Below are positions 1-8,385 of a DNA stretch of 64,000 nucleotides, piece by piece (within the stretch, counting starts at the first letter, position 1; each line of letters starts with the position of its first letter). The DNA comes from Stutzerimonas stutzeri (lineage in GTDB: Bacteria > Pseudomonadota > Gammaproteobacteria > Pseudomonadales > Pseudomonadaceae), in assembly GCF_024448895.1 (NCBI RefSeq), contig NZ_JAMOIC010000004.1, forward strand, positions 268,281 through 332,280, in the 5' to 3' direction. The translations under genes were made by a program, and so were the position numbers. Below the pieces are notes generated by a model, which was given only the letters and a program-made list of their open reading frames with translations, ran no database searches and was not told where the DNA came from.

Positions 1-97
1 AGCCCTGACGTGCCCGATCGAAACGATGGTTGGCAGGGCATGTCACGCCGTTGTCGAGGGCGATAAGTTCGCCCCGGCAGATTGGGCAGATCAGCAT
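1..97 (-). CDS. rlmA: 23S rRNA (guanine-N1)-methyltransferase, N-terminal fragment
   Basis: Only the first 32 codons lie in the window; the gene runs off the left edge. The reverse-strand reading from ATG at 97 begins MLICPIC and continues with [13 protein letters not shown]. This is the zinc-finger start (CxxC then CxxxH) typical of RlmA/RrmA methyltransferases, which methylate G745 of 23S rRNA from SAM. The start codon overlaps the dapE stop (shared ATGCTGA, 91-97), so the gene is the downstream member of a dapE-rlmA operon and is probably translationally coupled. Identity rests on the zinc-finger signature alone, because the methyltransferase domain is outside the window. Confidence 0.75.
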   Translation of the reverse strand, partial: MLICPICRGELIALDNGVTCPANHRFDRARQG

Positions 98-1239
98 GCG
101 AGGAGGTTGACCAGGGTCTGGTAGTAGATCTCGGTCAGTAGATCGAGATCGCTGGCAAGGATATGTTCGTCCACTTGGTGGATCGTCGCGTTGACTGGCC
201 CCAGCTCGACGACCTGGGTACCGAGGGTCGCGATAAAGCGACCATCGGATGTGCCGCCGCTGGTGGATGGCGTGGTTTCGCGGCCGGTCACGCTGCGGAT
301 CGCTCTGGCCACGCCGTCGAGCAGGTCACCTGGTTCGGTCAGGAAGGGGAGGCCTGATAGTGCCCAGTCGACGCTCCAATCCAGGCCGTGCTTATCGAGT
401 ATCGCGGCGGTGCGTTGCTGCAGGCCTTCGACGGTGGATTCGGTCGAGAAACGGAAGTTGAACACCGCCTCCAGCGTCCCGGGAATGACATTCGTGGCCC
501 CAGTGCCGGCGTTCAGGTTGGAAATCTGGAAGCTGGTCGGCGGGAAGAACGCGTTGCCATCATCCCAGTGTTCGGCAGCCAGCTCGGCCAATGCAGGTGC
601 AGCCAGATGGATCGGATTGTTGGCCAGATGCGGGTAGGCCACGTGACCCTGTTTTCCGCGCACAGTCAACGTGCCCCCCAGTGAGCCGCGTCGACCATTC
701 TTGACCACATCGCCGACCAGCTTGGTGCTCGATGGCTCACCGACGATGCACCAGTCCAGTCGCTGAGCGCGCTGGCGAAGGCGTTCGACAACCGCCTTGG
801 TACCATGATGCGCCGGACCTTCCTCATCGCTGGTGATCAAAAAGGCAATCTGCCCCTTGTGACTCGGGTATTCGGCAGTGAAGCGCTCCACCGCGACGAT
901 CATCGATGCCAGGCTGCCTTTCATGTCTGCCGCGCCACGCCCGTGAAGCATTCCCTGTTCGTCGATGCGTGCAGCAAACGGTGGGTTCTGCCAGGCCTGC
1001 AGAGGGCCGGTCGGGACGACATCAGTGTGTCCAGCAAAGCACAATACGGGACCCTCGTTCCCGCGGATCGCCCAGAAATTCTCCACGTCTTCGATACGCA
1101 TCGGCTCGATGGCGAACCCGCATGCGGCAAGGCGTTCGCTCATCAGCCCCTGGCAGCCTTCGTCCAGCGGTGTGACCGAGGGCCGATTGATCAGTTCGCA
1201 AGCGAGTTCGAGGGTCGGGGAGAGGGCGGCGGCGGTCAT
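91..1239 (-). CDS. dapE: Succinyl-diaminopimelate desuccinylase
   Basis: This M20 metallopeptidase-family enzyme hydrolyses N-succinyl-LL-diaminopimelate to LL-diaminopimelate in the lysine and peptidoglycan pathway. The 382-residue length is normal. Metal-binding elements are visible: the GHTDVVPTG loop near residue 70, [10 protein letters not shown] near 100, and SDEEGPA near 140 with the catalytic/metal-binding Glu pair, plus the C-terminal SGGTSDGRF region. ATG at 1239 is preferred over the adjacent GTG at 1242 because GGAG sits about 5 nt upstream of the ATG. It is divergent from tcdA and overlaps rlmA downstream. Other genes of the succinylase branch (dapD, dapC) lie within 7 kb. Confidence 0.96.
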   Translation of the reverse strand: MTAAALSPTLELACELINRPSVTPLDEGCQGLMSERLAACGFAIEPMRIEDVENFWAIRGNEGPVLCFAGHTDVVPTGPLQAWQNPPFAARIDEQGMLHGRGAADMKGSLASMIVAVERFTAEYPSHKGQIAFLITSDEEGPAHHGTKAVVERLRQRAQRLDWCIVGEPSSTKLVGDVVKNGRRGSLGGTLTVRGKQGHVAYPHLANNPIHLAAPALAELAAEHWDDGNAFFPPTSFQISNLNAGTGATNVIPGTLEAVFNFRFSTESTVEGLQQRTAAILDKHGLDWSVDWALSGLPFLTEPGDLLDGVARAIRSVTGRETTPSTSGGTSDGRFIATLGTQVVELGPVNATIHQVDEHILASDLDLLTEIYYQTLVNLLAC

Positions 1240-1408
1240 CACGGCTCCGGGGCGGGCGGGGAAAGGGCGCCATATTAAAGCAAAACCCGGTTACTGCCGC
1301 GGGTCGAGTGGTGGCGCCAGCTTCACGTGTGCCGGCTTTGGTGGCGTATGCCATAGGCCGGCCGGCCGGTGGCAGAGCGCAGGCTCTGTTTTGGGGAGCA
1401 TGAGCGCC

Positions 1409-1414
1409 TATAAT
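1409..1414 (+). promoter_or_regulatory. Candidate -10 box for tcdA
   Basis: A perfect TATAAT lies 27 bp before the tcdA start codon in the dapE/tcdA divergent gap. No convincing -35 hexamer is seen at the usual distance, so this is only a candidate. Confidence 0.4.
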
Positions 1415-1441
1415 TGCCCGTCGTTCTTCTTGGGTATCAGC

Positions 1442-2248
1442 ATGTCTTTCGACGATCAGCGCTTCGGCGGTATCGCACGCCTATACGGCAACCCCGGTCT
1501 CGAGCGCCTGGCCGCGGCGCATGTTGCAGTGGTCGGCATTGGTGGCGTCGGTTCCTGGGCCGCCGAGGCGCTGGCGCGCAGTGGTGTCGGTGAGATCAGC
1601 CTGTACGACCTGGACGACGTTTGCATCACCAATACCAATCGGCAGGTTCATGCTTTGGAAGGCGCGGTAGGTAAACCGAAAGTCGACGAGATGGCTGCGC
1701 GGATCAAGGCGATCAACCCGCAGTGCGTGGTGCATGCAGTGGCCGACTTCGTGACTCGCGAAACCATGGCCGAGTACATCACCGAACAGATGGACTGTGT
1801 GATCGACTGCATCGACAGCGTGCCGGCCAAGGCGGCGCTCATCGCCTGGTGCAAGCGTCGCAAGATTCAGATCATCGCCACGGGCGGCGCGGGAGGGCAG
1901 GTGGACCCGACGCAGATTCAAGTTGCCGATCTGAACAAGACCTTCAACGACCCGCTGGCTGCAAAGGTGCGCTCGCTGCTGCGGCGTGAGTACAACTTCT
2001 CGCGTACGCCGGGTCGCACCTACAGCGTGCCCTGCGTATTCTCCACCGAGCAACTGCGTTATCCCAAGCCGGACGGTGGCGTCTGCCAGAGCAAGAGTTT
2101 CGTTGGTGAGGGCGTGAAGCTCGACTGCGCGGGCGGGTTCGGTGCGGCGATGATGGTCACGGCCAGTTTTGGTCTGGTGGCTGCGGCCCGTGCAGTGGAC
2201 AAACTGGTTGCGGGGGCACGACGTCCGGCGGAGCGTGTTCGGTCCTGA
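1442..2248 (+). CDS. tcdA: tRNA threonylcarbamoyladenosine dehydratase
   Basis: A ThiF/E1-like ATP-dependent enzyme (formerly CsdL/YgdL) that cyclises t6A37 of tRNAs to ct6A. The 268-residue protein starts MSFDDQRFGG and shows the Rossmann ATP-binding loop VVGIGGVGSWAAEAL near residues 30-45, then DLDDVCITNTNRQ, typical of the family. An upstream in-frame extension has no family similarity, so ATG 1442 was chosen. It faces the csdE/csdA pair convergently. In E. coli csdA-csdE-tcdA are neighbours and CsdA/CsdE functionally connect to TcdA, which makes this arrangement meaningful. Confidence 0.93.
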   Translation: MSFDDQRFGGIARLYGNPGLERLAAAHVAVVGIGGVGSWAAEALARSGVGEISLYDLDDVCITNTNRQVHALEGAVGKPKVDEMAARIKAINPQCVVHAVADFVTRETMAEYITEQMDCVIDCIDSVPAKAALIAWCKRRKIQIIATGGAGGQVDPTQIQVADLNKTFNDPLAAKVRSLLRREYNFSRTPGRTYSVPCVFSTEQLRYPKPDGGVCQSKSFVGEGVKLDCAGGFGAAMMVTASFGLVAAARAVDKLVAGARRPAERVRS

Positions 2249-2257
2249 GTGCCAGGC

Positions 2258-2671
2258 TCAGCCTGTCGACACCAGCTCACGCATCCGCTGCAGAACCGCA
2301 CTCATTCCGTTGGCGCGGGACGGCGACAACTGCCGCGACAGACCGAGCTGGGTGAACCACTCCGTGGCGTCGAGTTGCTGAAGCGCTTGCCCCTCCAGTC
2401 CATTTACCCGAACCAGCAACACGGCTAGCAAGCCGCGCAGCAAGCGCGCTTCGCTGGTGCCGCGGAAATTCAGGCGACCATCCTGGTGATCACTGACCAG
2501 CCAGAGCTTGCTATCACAGCCAGACACGAGGTTCGGCTCGCTGCGCTCGGCCTCGGCAAGGGGCTCAAGGCGGTCGCCCCATTGCATCAGCAACCGAGCG
2601 CGTTGCTCCCAGCCCGCGGCCTGCTGGAAGCTCTCCAGCGTTTCGGCGGCCGCTTCGGAAAGCGCGATCAC
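2258..2671 (-). CDS. csdE: SufE-family sulfur acceptor
   Basis: A 137-residue SufE/CsdE protein that takes persulfide sulfur from the partner cysteine desulfurase. The acceptor cysteine lies in the family motif VSGCDSKLW around residue 52. The GTG start at 2671 overlaps the csdA stop by 4 nt (GTGA), so translation is coupled and the pair should be made together. The choice between csdE and sufE as a name is based on the csdA-csdE-tcdA neighbourhood and the absence of sufBCD nearby. Confidence 0.9.
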   Translation of the reverse strand: MIALSEAAAETLESFQQAAGWEQRARLLMQWGDRLEPLAEAERSEPNLVSGCDSKLWLVSDHQDGRLNFRGTSEARLLRGLLAVLLVRVNGLEGQALQQLDATEWFTQLGLSRQLSPSRANGMSAVLQRMRELVSTG

Positions 2672-3870
2672 CGCAACACGTCCATCGCCTGATCGAGGGC
2701 GCCGAAGAAGCGCTCCAGATCGACGCCATCGTTATACAGCCCGAGTGACACCCGGATAGCGCCGTCGACGCCTAGGGTTTTCATCAAGGGCTGCGCGCAG
2801 TGTGTGCCGCTGCGTACGGCGATGCCCTGTTCGGTGAGCAGGTGGGCCAGATCACCATGATGAATGCCCTCAACGGTAAAGCTGGCCAGCGCGGTCTGCG
2901 GCTCGGATAGCAGCTGCACCCCATCACGTGCCTGCAGGCCGGCGAGAAGCTTCATGTGCAGTGCCTGCTCGTGTCCCGTTACCGCAGCAGCGTCGAGCCT
3001 CGACAGATAATCGAGCGTGGCGCCCAGGCCGATGACACTGCCGATGGGCGGCGTGCCGGCTTCAAAGCCCAGTGGCGCAGCATGAAAATCCGCGCTCTGA
3101 AAATCGGCAACGCGTACCATCTCGCCGCCGAATTGCCAGTGCTTGAGCTGCAACAATGACTCGCCACGGCCGTAGAGTGCACCGACGCCTTCCGGCCCAT
3201 ACAGCTTGTGACTGGAAAGCACATAGAAATCGCAGTCGAGCGCCTGCATGTCGTGCCGTCCATGCACCACACCTTGAGCGCCGTCGACTATTGTCAGCGC
3301 GCCTTGTTGCCTGGCCATTGGCAGCAGTTCGGCCAGGGGTTGCCAGGTGCCGAGCACATTGGAAAGCTGGCTGACCGCGAGCAGCCGAGTGCGAGGACCG
3401 ATCAGGTTGGCTGCAGCGTCCAGATCGATCACTCCTCGCGCGTCGAGCGGCAATACGACCAGCCTGGCTCCGCGCCGTCGCGCCAACTGCTGCCAGGGCA
3501 GAAGATTGGCGTGATGCTCCAGCGCACTGATCACGATTTCGTCATCGGTTTTGATCAGGTGCTCGAGCCCGTAGGCGAGGAGATTGAGCGCTTCAGTGGC
3601 ACCCCGGGTAAAGACGATCTCAGTCGGGCAGGCTGCATTGAGCCACTGCGCTACCTTGATGCGGGCATCCTCGAAGGCGCGCGTCGCCCGTTCGGCTGGC
3701 AGATGCTGGGCTCGATGGACGTTAGCGGTACCGCAAGTGTAGTAACCGGTAAGCGCGTCGATCAGCGCCTGCGGCTTTTGCGACGTGGCGGCGCTGTCGA
3801 GGTAGGTCTGCCCCTGACTTTCTAGGATTGCCAGGGCGGGGAAATCGGCACGCCAGGGGGAAAAAAGCAT
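2668..3870 (-). CDS. csdA: Cysteine desulfurase, SufS/CsdA class
   Basis: A PLP enzyme converting L-cysteine to L-alanine plus enzyme-bound persulfide. It has 400 residues, typical of group II desulfurases. The PLP lysine lies in SSHKLYGPEGVGALYG around residue 222 and the active cysteine in RSGTHCAQP around residue 360. The N-terminal region contains YLDSAATSQKP and the GATEALNL motif. It is upstream of, and overlaps, csdE. Sulfur probably goes to Fe-S clusters or tRNA modification. Group II is assigned from the GTHCAQP motif. Confidence 0.93.
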   Translation of the reverse strand: MLFSPWRADFPALAILESQGQTYLDSAATSQKPQALIDALTGYYTCGTANVHRAQHLPAERATRAFEDARIKVAQWLNAACPTEIVFTRGATEALNLLAYGLEHLIKTDDEIVISALEHHANLLPWQQLARRRGARLVVLPLDARGVIDLDAAANLIGPRTRLLAVSQLSNVLGTWQPLAELLPMARQQGALTIVDGAQGVVHGRHDMQALDCDFYVLSSHKLYGPEGVGALYGRGESLLQLKHWQFGGEMVRVADFQSADFHAAPLGFEAGTPPIGSVIGLGATLDYLSRLDAAAVTGHEQALHMKLLAGLQARDGVQLLSEPQTALASFTVEGIHHGDLAHLLTEQGIAVRSGTHCAQPLMKTLGVDGAIRVSLGLYNDGVDLERFFGALDQAMDVLR

Positions 3871-3885
3871 AGCGGTAAACCTTGA

Positions 3886-3943
3886 GCTGGAGGCAGGGAG
3901 CTGAAAGCGGCGCCGTTGTCCTCCAGCCCCCGGGCTTTCAGCT
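3886..3943. repeat. Two interleaved inverted repeats between dapD and csdA
   Basis: An 8-bp pair (3886-3893 with 3920-3927) and a 10-bp pair (3899-3908 with 3934-3943) are both perfect and are arranged A-B-A'-B'. They cannot form two nested hairpins at once: either they are mutually exclusive or they make an H-type pseudoknot. No T-run follows, so a simple terminator is unlikely. Confidence 0.55.
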
Positions 3944-3956
3944 TCGAGCCATGCGG

Positions 3957-4991
3957 TTAGTTATGCGCGTGCAGCGCTTCGTTCAGCTCGATTGCGGACT
4001 TGTGCGTCTTGCATTCGACTGCGCCGGTCAACGAATTACGGCGGAACAGGAGGTCGGTCTGCCCCGCCAGCTCGCGCGCCTTGACCACCTTGACCAGTTC
4101 GCCTTGCTCGTCGAGCAGATTCACCTTGGTGCCCGCAGTGATATACAGGCCGGACTCCACGGTGTTGCGATCACCCAGCGGGATGCCGATGCCGGCATTC
4201 GCGCCGATCAGGCAGCCTTCGCCCACCGAGATCACGATGTTGCCGCCGCCGGAAAGCGTGCCCATGGTCGAGCAGCCGCCGCCCAGGTCTGAGCCCTTAC
4301 CGACGAACACGCCGGCCGAGACGCGACCTTCGATCATTCCCGGGCCTTCGGTGCCAGCATTGAAGTTGATGAAACCTTCATGCATGACGGTGGTGCCTTC
4401 GCCCACATAAGCGCCGAGGCGAATACGCGCGCTGTCAGCGATACGCACGCCAGCTGGGACTACGTAGTCGGTCATCTTGGGGAATTTGTCGACCGAGACA
4501 ACTTCCAGCAGGTAGCCCTTTAGGCGTGCTTCCAGCTGGCGCTCGGCCAATTCGCCAAGGTCAACCGCGCCCTGGTTGGTCCAGGCTACGTTGGGCAGCA
4601 ACGGGAAGATGCCCGTCAGGTTCAGGCCATGAGGCTTGACCAGGCGATGAGAAATCAGGTGGAGCTTAAGGTATGCCTCCGGCGTGGAGGTCAGTGCGGA
4701 GTCATCTGCTAGCAGGGTGACCACCAATGGACGCTGGCTTTCCGCAAGCCGGGTAAGCAGCGCGTGCTGAACGCTGTCAATGGATTTGACTGCATCAGCC
4801 AGCTGTGCCGCCTGAGTGGTGGTGATGCTGATTGCCTGGTTGCCGCCTTCATATTTCAGCAGCGGGGCGATGGCCGAGACGAGTTCGCCTGCGGGCCGCA
4901 GCATGGGTTGTGCGTAGAACACTTCGAGCCAGTTGCCCTGACGGTTTTGAGTGCCGACGCCGAACGCCACGCTGAATAGAGAGTTGCTCAT
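3957..4991 (-). CDS. dapD: Tetrahydrodipicolinate N-succinyltransferase
   Basis: Transfers succinyl from succinyl-CoA to tetrahydrodipicolinate in lysine/DAP synthesis. The 344-residue length matches the long pseudomonad/actinobacterial DapD type rather than the 274-residue enterobacterial form. The C-terminal half shows the left-handed beta-helix hexapeptide repeats, such as RIADSARIRLGAYVGEGTTV, GVFVGKGSDLGGG and GCLIGANAGIGIPLGDRN. It precedes csdA and csdE on the same strand with an 86-bp gap carrying interleaved inverted repeats, so cotranscription is possible. Confidence 0.94.
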   Translation of the reverse strand: MSNSLFSVAFGVGTQNRQGNWLEVFYAQPMLRPAGELVSAIAPLLKYEGGNQAISITTTQAAQLADAVKSIDSVQHALLTRLAESQRPLVVTLLADDSALTSTPEAYLKLHLISHRLVKPHGLNLTGIFPLLPNVAWTNQGAVDLGELAERQLEARLKGYLLEVVSVDKFPKMTDYVVPAGVRIADSARIRLGAYVGEGTTVMHEGFINFNAGTEGPGMIEGRVSAGVFVGKGSDLGGGCSTMGTLSGGGNIVISVGEGCLIGANAGIGIPLGDRNTVESGLYITAGTKVNLLDEQGELVKVVKARELAGQTDLLFRRNSLTGAVECKTHKSAIELNEALHAHN

Positions 4992-5035
4992 GGGGAATCC
5001 TTTTAATCATTCGCGCTCGTTCAGGCGAGCGGGTA

Positions 5036-5407
5036 TCAGTTCTTGGCCGCCAGCTCGGCAGCGTAGGTATCTGGCTTGAAACCGATCAGCGTCTTTTCAC
5101 CCAGATCGAGCACCGGGCGTTTGATCATCGATGGCTGCGCCAGCATCAACTCGATGGCTTTGGCCTGATCCAGATCGGATTTCTGCACATCGTCCAGCTT
5201 GCGGAAGGTGGTGCCAGCACGGTTGAGTACGGTCTGCCAGCCATGTTCATTGCACCAGGCTTCCAGGTGGGCGCGGTCTATGCCGGCGCTCTTATAGTCA
5301 TGGAATTCGTAGCTTAGTCCCTGCTGGTCGAGCCAGGTACGGGCCTTTTTCATCGTGTCGCACGCCTTTATGCCATATAGGCACAGACCTTTGTTTTGAT
5401 CGGGCAT
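5036..5407 (-). CDS. ArsC/Spx-family protein (YffB-like)
   Basis: A 123-residue thioredoxin-fold protein of the ArsC/Spx/MgsR superfamily. The N-terminal motif YGIKACDTMKKARTWL, with one active-site-type cysteine near residue 15, is characteristic of the YffB branch, whose reaction is unsettled (a glutathione-dependent thiol reductase is often proposed). ATG 5407 was chosen because the preceding 53 in-frame codons look non-coding and the family motif begins right after it. It lies just upstream of dapD on the same strand. A true arsenate reductase (arsC) is present separately at 15.3 kb. Confidence 0.85.
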   Translation of the reverse strand: MPDQNKGLCLYGIKACDTMKKARTWLDQQGLSYEFHDYKSAGIDRAHLEAWCNEHGWQTVLNRAGTTFRKLDDVQKSDLDQAKAIELMLAQPSMIKRPVLDLGEKTLIGFKPDTYAAELAAKN

Positions 5408-5513
5408 GACAGGCTCCAGGCTCTCCGGACAAACTGGGCCGCGGATTATGCCACGATGAGGCGAAGCCTGCTGACAGCCGGCGGCGCCGCTACCACTCAT
5501 GGCAGTTGTCAGC

Positions 5514-5846
5514 TCAGTTCGACGCAGCGTCAGCCTTGTGCAGCAGTTCTTCGATAGGCTGCGCACTGGTCGGGCGGATCAGCCGCCCAAGTTCCTCGCC
5601 ATGTCGCATCAGAATCAGCGTTGGCCAGAGTTTGACGCGAAACGAGCGGCCAAGCGGACGGCCGGGGCCATCCTCGATCTTAAGGTGGCGAAGATCCCGG
5701 TCGGCCAGCACCTTTGCCAATGGAGCCTGCGCCGCGCGGCAATGGCCGCACCAGGCGGTGCCAAACTCCAGCAACGTAACGCCTTCGAGCATATCCACAT
5801 CGGCGCGTGTGGGTGCGTGAGCGGTATATGTTTCATTCATGGGCAT
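5514..5846 (-). CDS. Small thioredoxin-like protein
   Basis: A 110-residue single-domain thioredoxin fold without a signal peptide. The redox motif is WCGHC in FGTAWCGHCRAAQ near residues 28-40, and the cis-proline region is KLWPTLILMRHG. The WCGHC dithiol resembles that of protein disulfide isomerases rather than thioredoxin's WCGPC, which suggests a less reducing potential (inference). ATG 5846 is supported by GGGGAG eight bases upstream; a second ATG two codons later is the alternative. It is probably cytoplasmic; the substrate is unknown. Confidence 0.85.
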   Translation of the reverse strand: MPMNETYTAHAPTRADVDMLEGVTLLEFGTAWCGHCRAAQAPLAKVLADRDLRHLKIEDGPGRPLGRSFRVKLWPTLILMRHGEELGRLIRPTSAQPIEELLHKADAASN

Positions 5847-5983
5847 TCCCGTATCTCCCCTGGCTGGCCGTACAGATGGGAGTCTTCAGTACGCCGAGCG
5901 GTTCAGCTGCTCATGTCCCTGTTCAGACCTTTTACCCTTGTGCTGTTGTCCACAGATGACAATCGCAACGATGAGGGGCATTC

Positions 5984-6229
5984 ATGGCACGCAAACATTT
6001 TGAAAATTACGAAGCCATATCGTCGGCAGTACCGGCTGACGATGCGTTCGAGGCGGTGATCGCCGTCAAACGCCGCGGCACTGATGAGAATGCCCAGGTT
6101 TTCAAGGTAGCCAACGGTCGCCGCTACGACCTGGCGTCTGAGGCCGATGTGGCCGCCGAGGCGGCCTTGACCAAAGTGCGTGAGGTCAGCGAAGAAGGTG
6201 AGCTGATCTGGGAAGAAAATGCGATCTGA
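5984..6229 (+). CDS. Conserved hypothetical small protein (81 aa)
   Basis: I do not recognise a family. The protein is acidic, soluble and rich in Ala/Glu, with a repeated VAAEAAL-type helical stretch near residues 55-68 and no signal peptide or membrane segment. It is followed 11 bp later by a 47-codon gene on the same strand (6241-6384), so the two probably form a small operon. Codon use matches the surrounding genes. Confidence 0.6.
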   Translation: MARKHFENYEAISSAVPADDAFEAVIAVKRRGTDENAQVFKVANGRRYDLASEADVAAEAALTKVREVSEEGELIWEENAI

Positions 6230-6240
6230 CGGAGGTAGTC

Positions 6241-6384
6241 ATGAGCGAATCGGAAAAGCCGAACGTCGATGAAAACGACAAGCAGGACGAAACCAAGGCA
6301 GACATTCCGGAGCATATGAAGCCGGAGAATCTGGAAAAGCTGCGCGATTACGGCAAGGACATGATTCCGCCAGGCATTGCCTGA
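6241..6384 (+). CDS. Very small acidic protein (47 aa)
   Basis: A short reading frame, ATG 6241 to TGA 6384, preceded by GGAGG about 5 nt upstream. It begins MSESEKPNVDEN and ends KDMIPPGIA. It is highly charged (Asp/Glu/Lys) and probably disordered, with no hydrophobic segment. The ribosome-binding site and tight spacing after the 81-aa gene argue that it is real. The function is unknown. Confidence 0.6.
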   Translation: MSESEKPNVDENDKQDETKADIPEHMKPENLEKLRDYGKDMIPPGIA

Positions 6385-6391
6385 AGGACAA

Positions 6392-6411
6392 CCGGACGCC
6401 ATGGCGTCCGG
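6392..6411. terminator. Perfect 20-bp palindrome between convergent genes
   Basis: CCGGACGCCA and its exact complement lie back to back between the 47-aa gene and the dapC stop. This could act as a bidirectional terminator, although the T-tracts are weak. Confidence 0.45.
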
Positions 6412-6419
6412 CAGTTCAA

Positions 6420-7616
6420 TCAGAGCGTTTCGATGAAATGACGAATACGCTGGGCCGCTTCGATGCACTCGGCCAGCGGTGCGACCAGCGCCATTCGGAC
6501 GCGGTTAGCGCCAGGGCTGAAACCATTGACGTTCCTCGACAGATACGAGCCGGGCACAACCGTCACATGTTCCTGGGCGAACAGCTCCCGTGTGAAACGT
6601 TGATCATCGACCGGTGTTCTTGGCCAGAGATAGAAGCCCCCGTCCGGGCGCTGCACATCCATCACCGGAGTGAGTATCTCAAGTACCGCGTCGAATTTTT
6701 CCCGATATAGCTGTCGGTTGGCCTGCACATGAACCTCATCGTCCCAGGCGGCGATGCTTGCCAGTTGCGTCTGCACCGGCATGGCGCAGCCGTGGTAGGT
6801 GCGATAGAGCAAAAAGGCTTTGAGAATATCGGCGTCGCCAGCAACGAATCCCGACCGCAGCCCCGGCAGGTTGGAGCGCTTGGACAGGCTGTGAAAGACA
6901 ACGCAACGCTTGAAGTCGTTGCGGCCCAGCGCAGCGCATGCCGACAGCAGACCAGCCGGCGGTTGCGCCTCATCGAAATACAGCTCGCTGTAGCATTCGT
7001 CCGCAGCGATGACGAAATCGTGTTCGTCCGCCAGCGCGATAAGACGCTTCAGCACATCCATCGGCACCAGGGCGCCAGTAGGGTTGCCAGGGGAGCAGAG
7101 AAAGAGGATCTGGGTACGCTTCCAGATATCTGCTGTCACCGAATCAAAATCCGGATTGAAGCCGTTTTCCGGCCGACATGGCAGGTAATGAGGCGTTGCT
7201 CCTGCAAGTAACGCCGCACCTTCGTAGATCTGGTAGAAGGGATTCGGGCTGAGCACCAGTGCATCAGGATCGCGATTGACCACGGCCTGGGTGAAGGCAA
7301 AAAGGGCCTCCCGCGTACCGTTGACGGGCAATACGTGCCGTGCAGGATCAATGACGCCATTTGCCACGTCGAATCGCCGTTCACACCATCGCGCAATGGA
7401 CTCCCGCAGCGCCGGGATGCCCAGCGTGGTGGGGTAGACCGAGAGCTGGTCGAGATTGCTGCTGAGCGCCTGCGCCACGAAATCGGGCGAGGGGTGTTTA
7501 GGCTCGCCGATCGACAGCGAAATCGGGCGCTTTTCCGCTGGCGGTCGGGCGTCGGCAAGCAGAGCGCGAAGTTTCTCGAACGGATAGGGCTGCAGCAAGG
7601 ACAGGGCGTTATTCAT
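6420..7616 (-). CDS. dapC: Succinyldiaminopimelate transaminase
   Basis: A class I/II PLP aminotransferase of 398 residues, most likely N-succinyl-LL-2-amino-6-ketopimelate aminotransferase. Motifs seen are SLSIGEPKHPSPDF near the N terminus, LCSPGNPTGA near residue 170, ADECYSELYFDE, and the PLP lysine in FHSLSKRSNLPGLRSG near residue 237. ATG 7616 matches the family start MNNALSLLQPYPFEKLR; 19 upstream codons were discarded. The DapC call is supported by dapD and dapE nearby; an AlaT/DapL-type enzyme is the alternative. Confidence 0.88.
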   Translation of the reverse strand: MNNALSLLQPYPFEKLRALLADARPPAEKRPISLSIGEPKHPSPDFVAQALSSNLDQLSVYPTTLGIPALRESIARWCERRFDVANGVIDPARHVLPVNGTREALFAFTQAVVNRDPDALVLSPNPFYQIYEGAALLAGATPHYLPCRPENGFNPDFDSVTADIWKRTQILFLCSPGNPTGALVPMDVLKRLIALADEHDFVIAADECYSELYFDEAQPPAGLLSACAALGRNDFKRCVVFHSLSKRSNLPGLRSGFVAGDADILKAFLLYRTYHGCAMPVQTQLASIAAWDDEVHVQANRQLYREKFDAVLEILTPVMDVQRPDGGFYLWPRTPVDDQRFTRELFAQEHVTVVPGSYLSRNVNGFSPGANRVRMALVAPLAECIEAAQRIRHFIETL

Positions 7617-7669
7617 GGTCGGGGATCTTCGAAGCGTCGATTGGCGCGCCAAAGCGCGCCCGGGTAAGT

Positions 7670-8329
7670 TCATTCGCCGCGCGCGCCGCCGTAAAAGGCG
7701 CAGCCACGCAAGGTCTGGTCATCGAGTCGCAGCTCGGCTGTCAAATGGCTCACAGCCCCAGTTGCGTCGTCTACGCAGCGCTGCGGCGCCACCCACAGGT
7801 CAAGACGCTGGCTGTTCGCTTCGCTACTGAAGCTGGTTTGACCGCCTGGCAACTGCTCCTCGAGATAGGGGATCGCCAGGGGACTCTGACCTTGACGCTC
7901 GAGCAGCATGCCGCTGGTGGTGATGCGCACGTTCCATCCCGGTTCGTGCCCGGCGGCGCTCAGCTTCAGTTCGTTGAATTCGTGATCATTGCACCCCTGA
8001 CCTTCGTTCTGCAGACGATAGACCTGGGTCAGATGCAATTCGCTGGCGCCGTCACTCCGTGTGTCCAGCCGTCCACGTACGTCGCCGAAAAGCGGCTCGC
8101 CGTCGGCCAGCATCATGGCGTCGTCCGGCAATCCAGTGCCTGCGCCGTCGAGCAATTCCACTTGCCGTTGCCCCTGACAGGTGCGCATCACCAGCGTGCC
8201 ATCGTTACGTGTGATTTCGCCCTGCAGCCGCTCGGTCGCTTGCCGGGTGGGCTCAGTGCTCCAAGGCAATGATTGGCAACCGGCGAACAGGGGCAGCAGG
8301 GCGAACAGCAAGGTGCGGGAAGAGGTCAT
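7670..8329 (-). CDS. Putative lipoprotein (COG3650-like)
   Basis: A 219-residue protein with a lipoprotein signal: a hydrophobic stretch, then LFAGCQS with the lipidation Cys at residue 18. The mature part has Cys pairs and an AGHEPGWNVRI segment resembling the (G)xEPxW motif of small envelope proteins related to COG3650. It lies upstream of dapC on the same strand (53-bp gap), so dapC may be read from its transcript. The function is unknown. Confidence 0.65.
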   Translation of the reverse strand: MTSSRTLLFALLPLFAGCQSLPWSTEPTRQATERLQGEITRNDGTLVMRTCQGQRQVELLDGAGTGLPDDAMMLADGEPLFGDVRGRLDTRSDGASELHLTQVYRLQNEGQGCNDHEFNELKLSAAGHEPGWNVRITTSGMLLERQGQSPLAIPYLEEQLPGGQTSFSSEANSQRLDLWVAPQRCVDDATGAVSHLTAELRLDDQTLRGCAFYGGARGE

Positions 8330-8357
8330 GAGCGGGCTCGGCGTTGCGGCGGGATTA

Positions 8358-8379
8358 CTGCGCCAGCGGGCTGGCGCAG
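8358..8379. terminator. GC-rich hairpin between DUF3108 gene and lipoprotein gene
   Basis: Perfect 10-bp arms (CTGCGCCAGC and its complement) with a 2-nt spacer lie 6 bp past the DUF3108 stop codon on the minus strand. No T-run is present, so rho-independent termination is uncertain. Confidence 0.4.
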
Positions 8380-8385
8380 CCGGAG

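Noticed and set aside
965-1441. Upstream extension of tcdA by 159 codons
   Set aside because: It overlaps dapE on the other strand and has no family similarity; tcdA homologues begin at MSFDDQRF.
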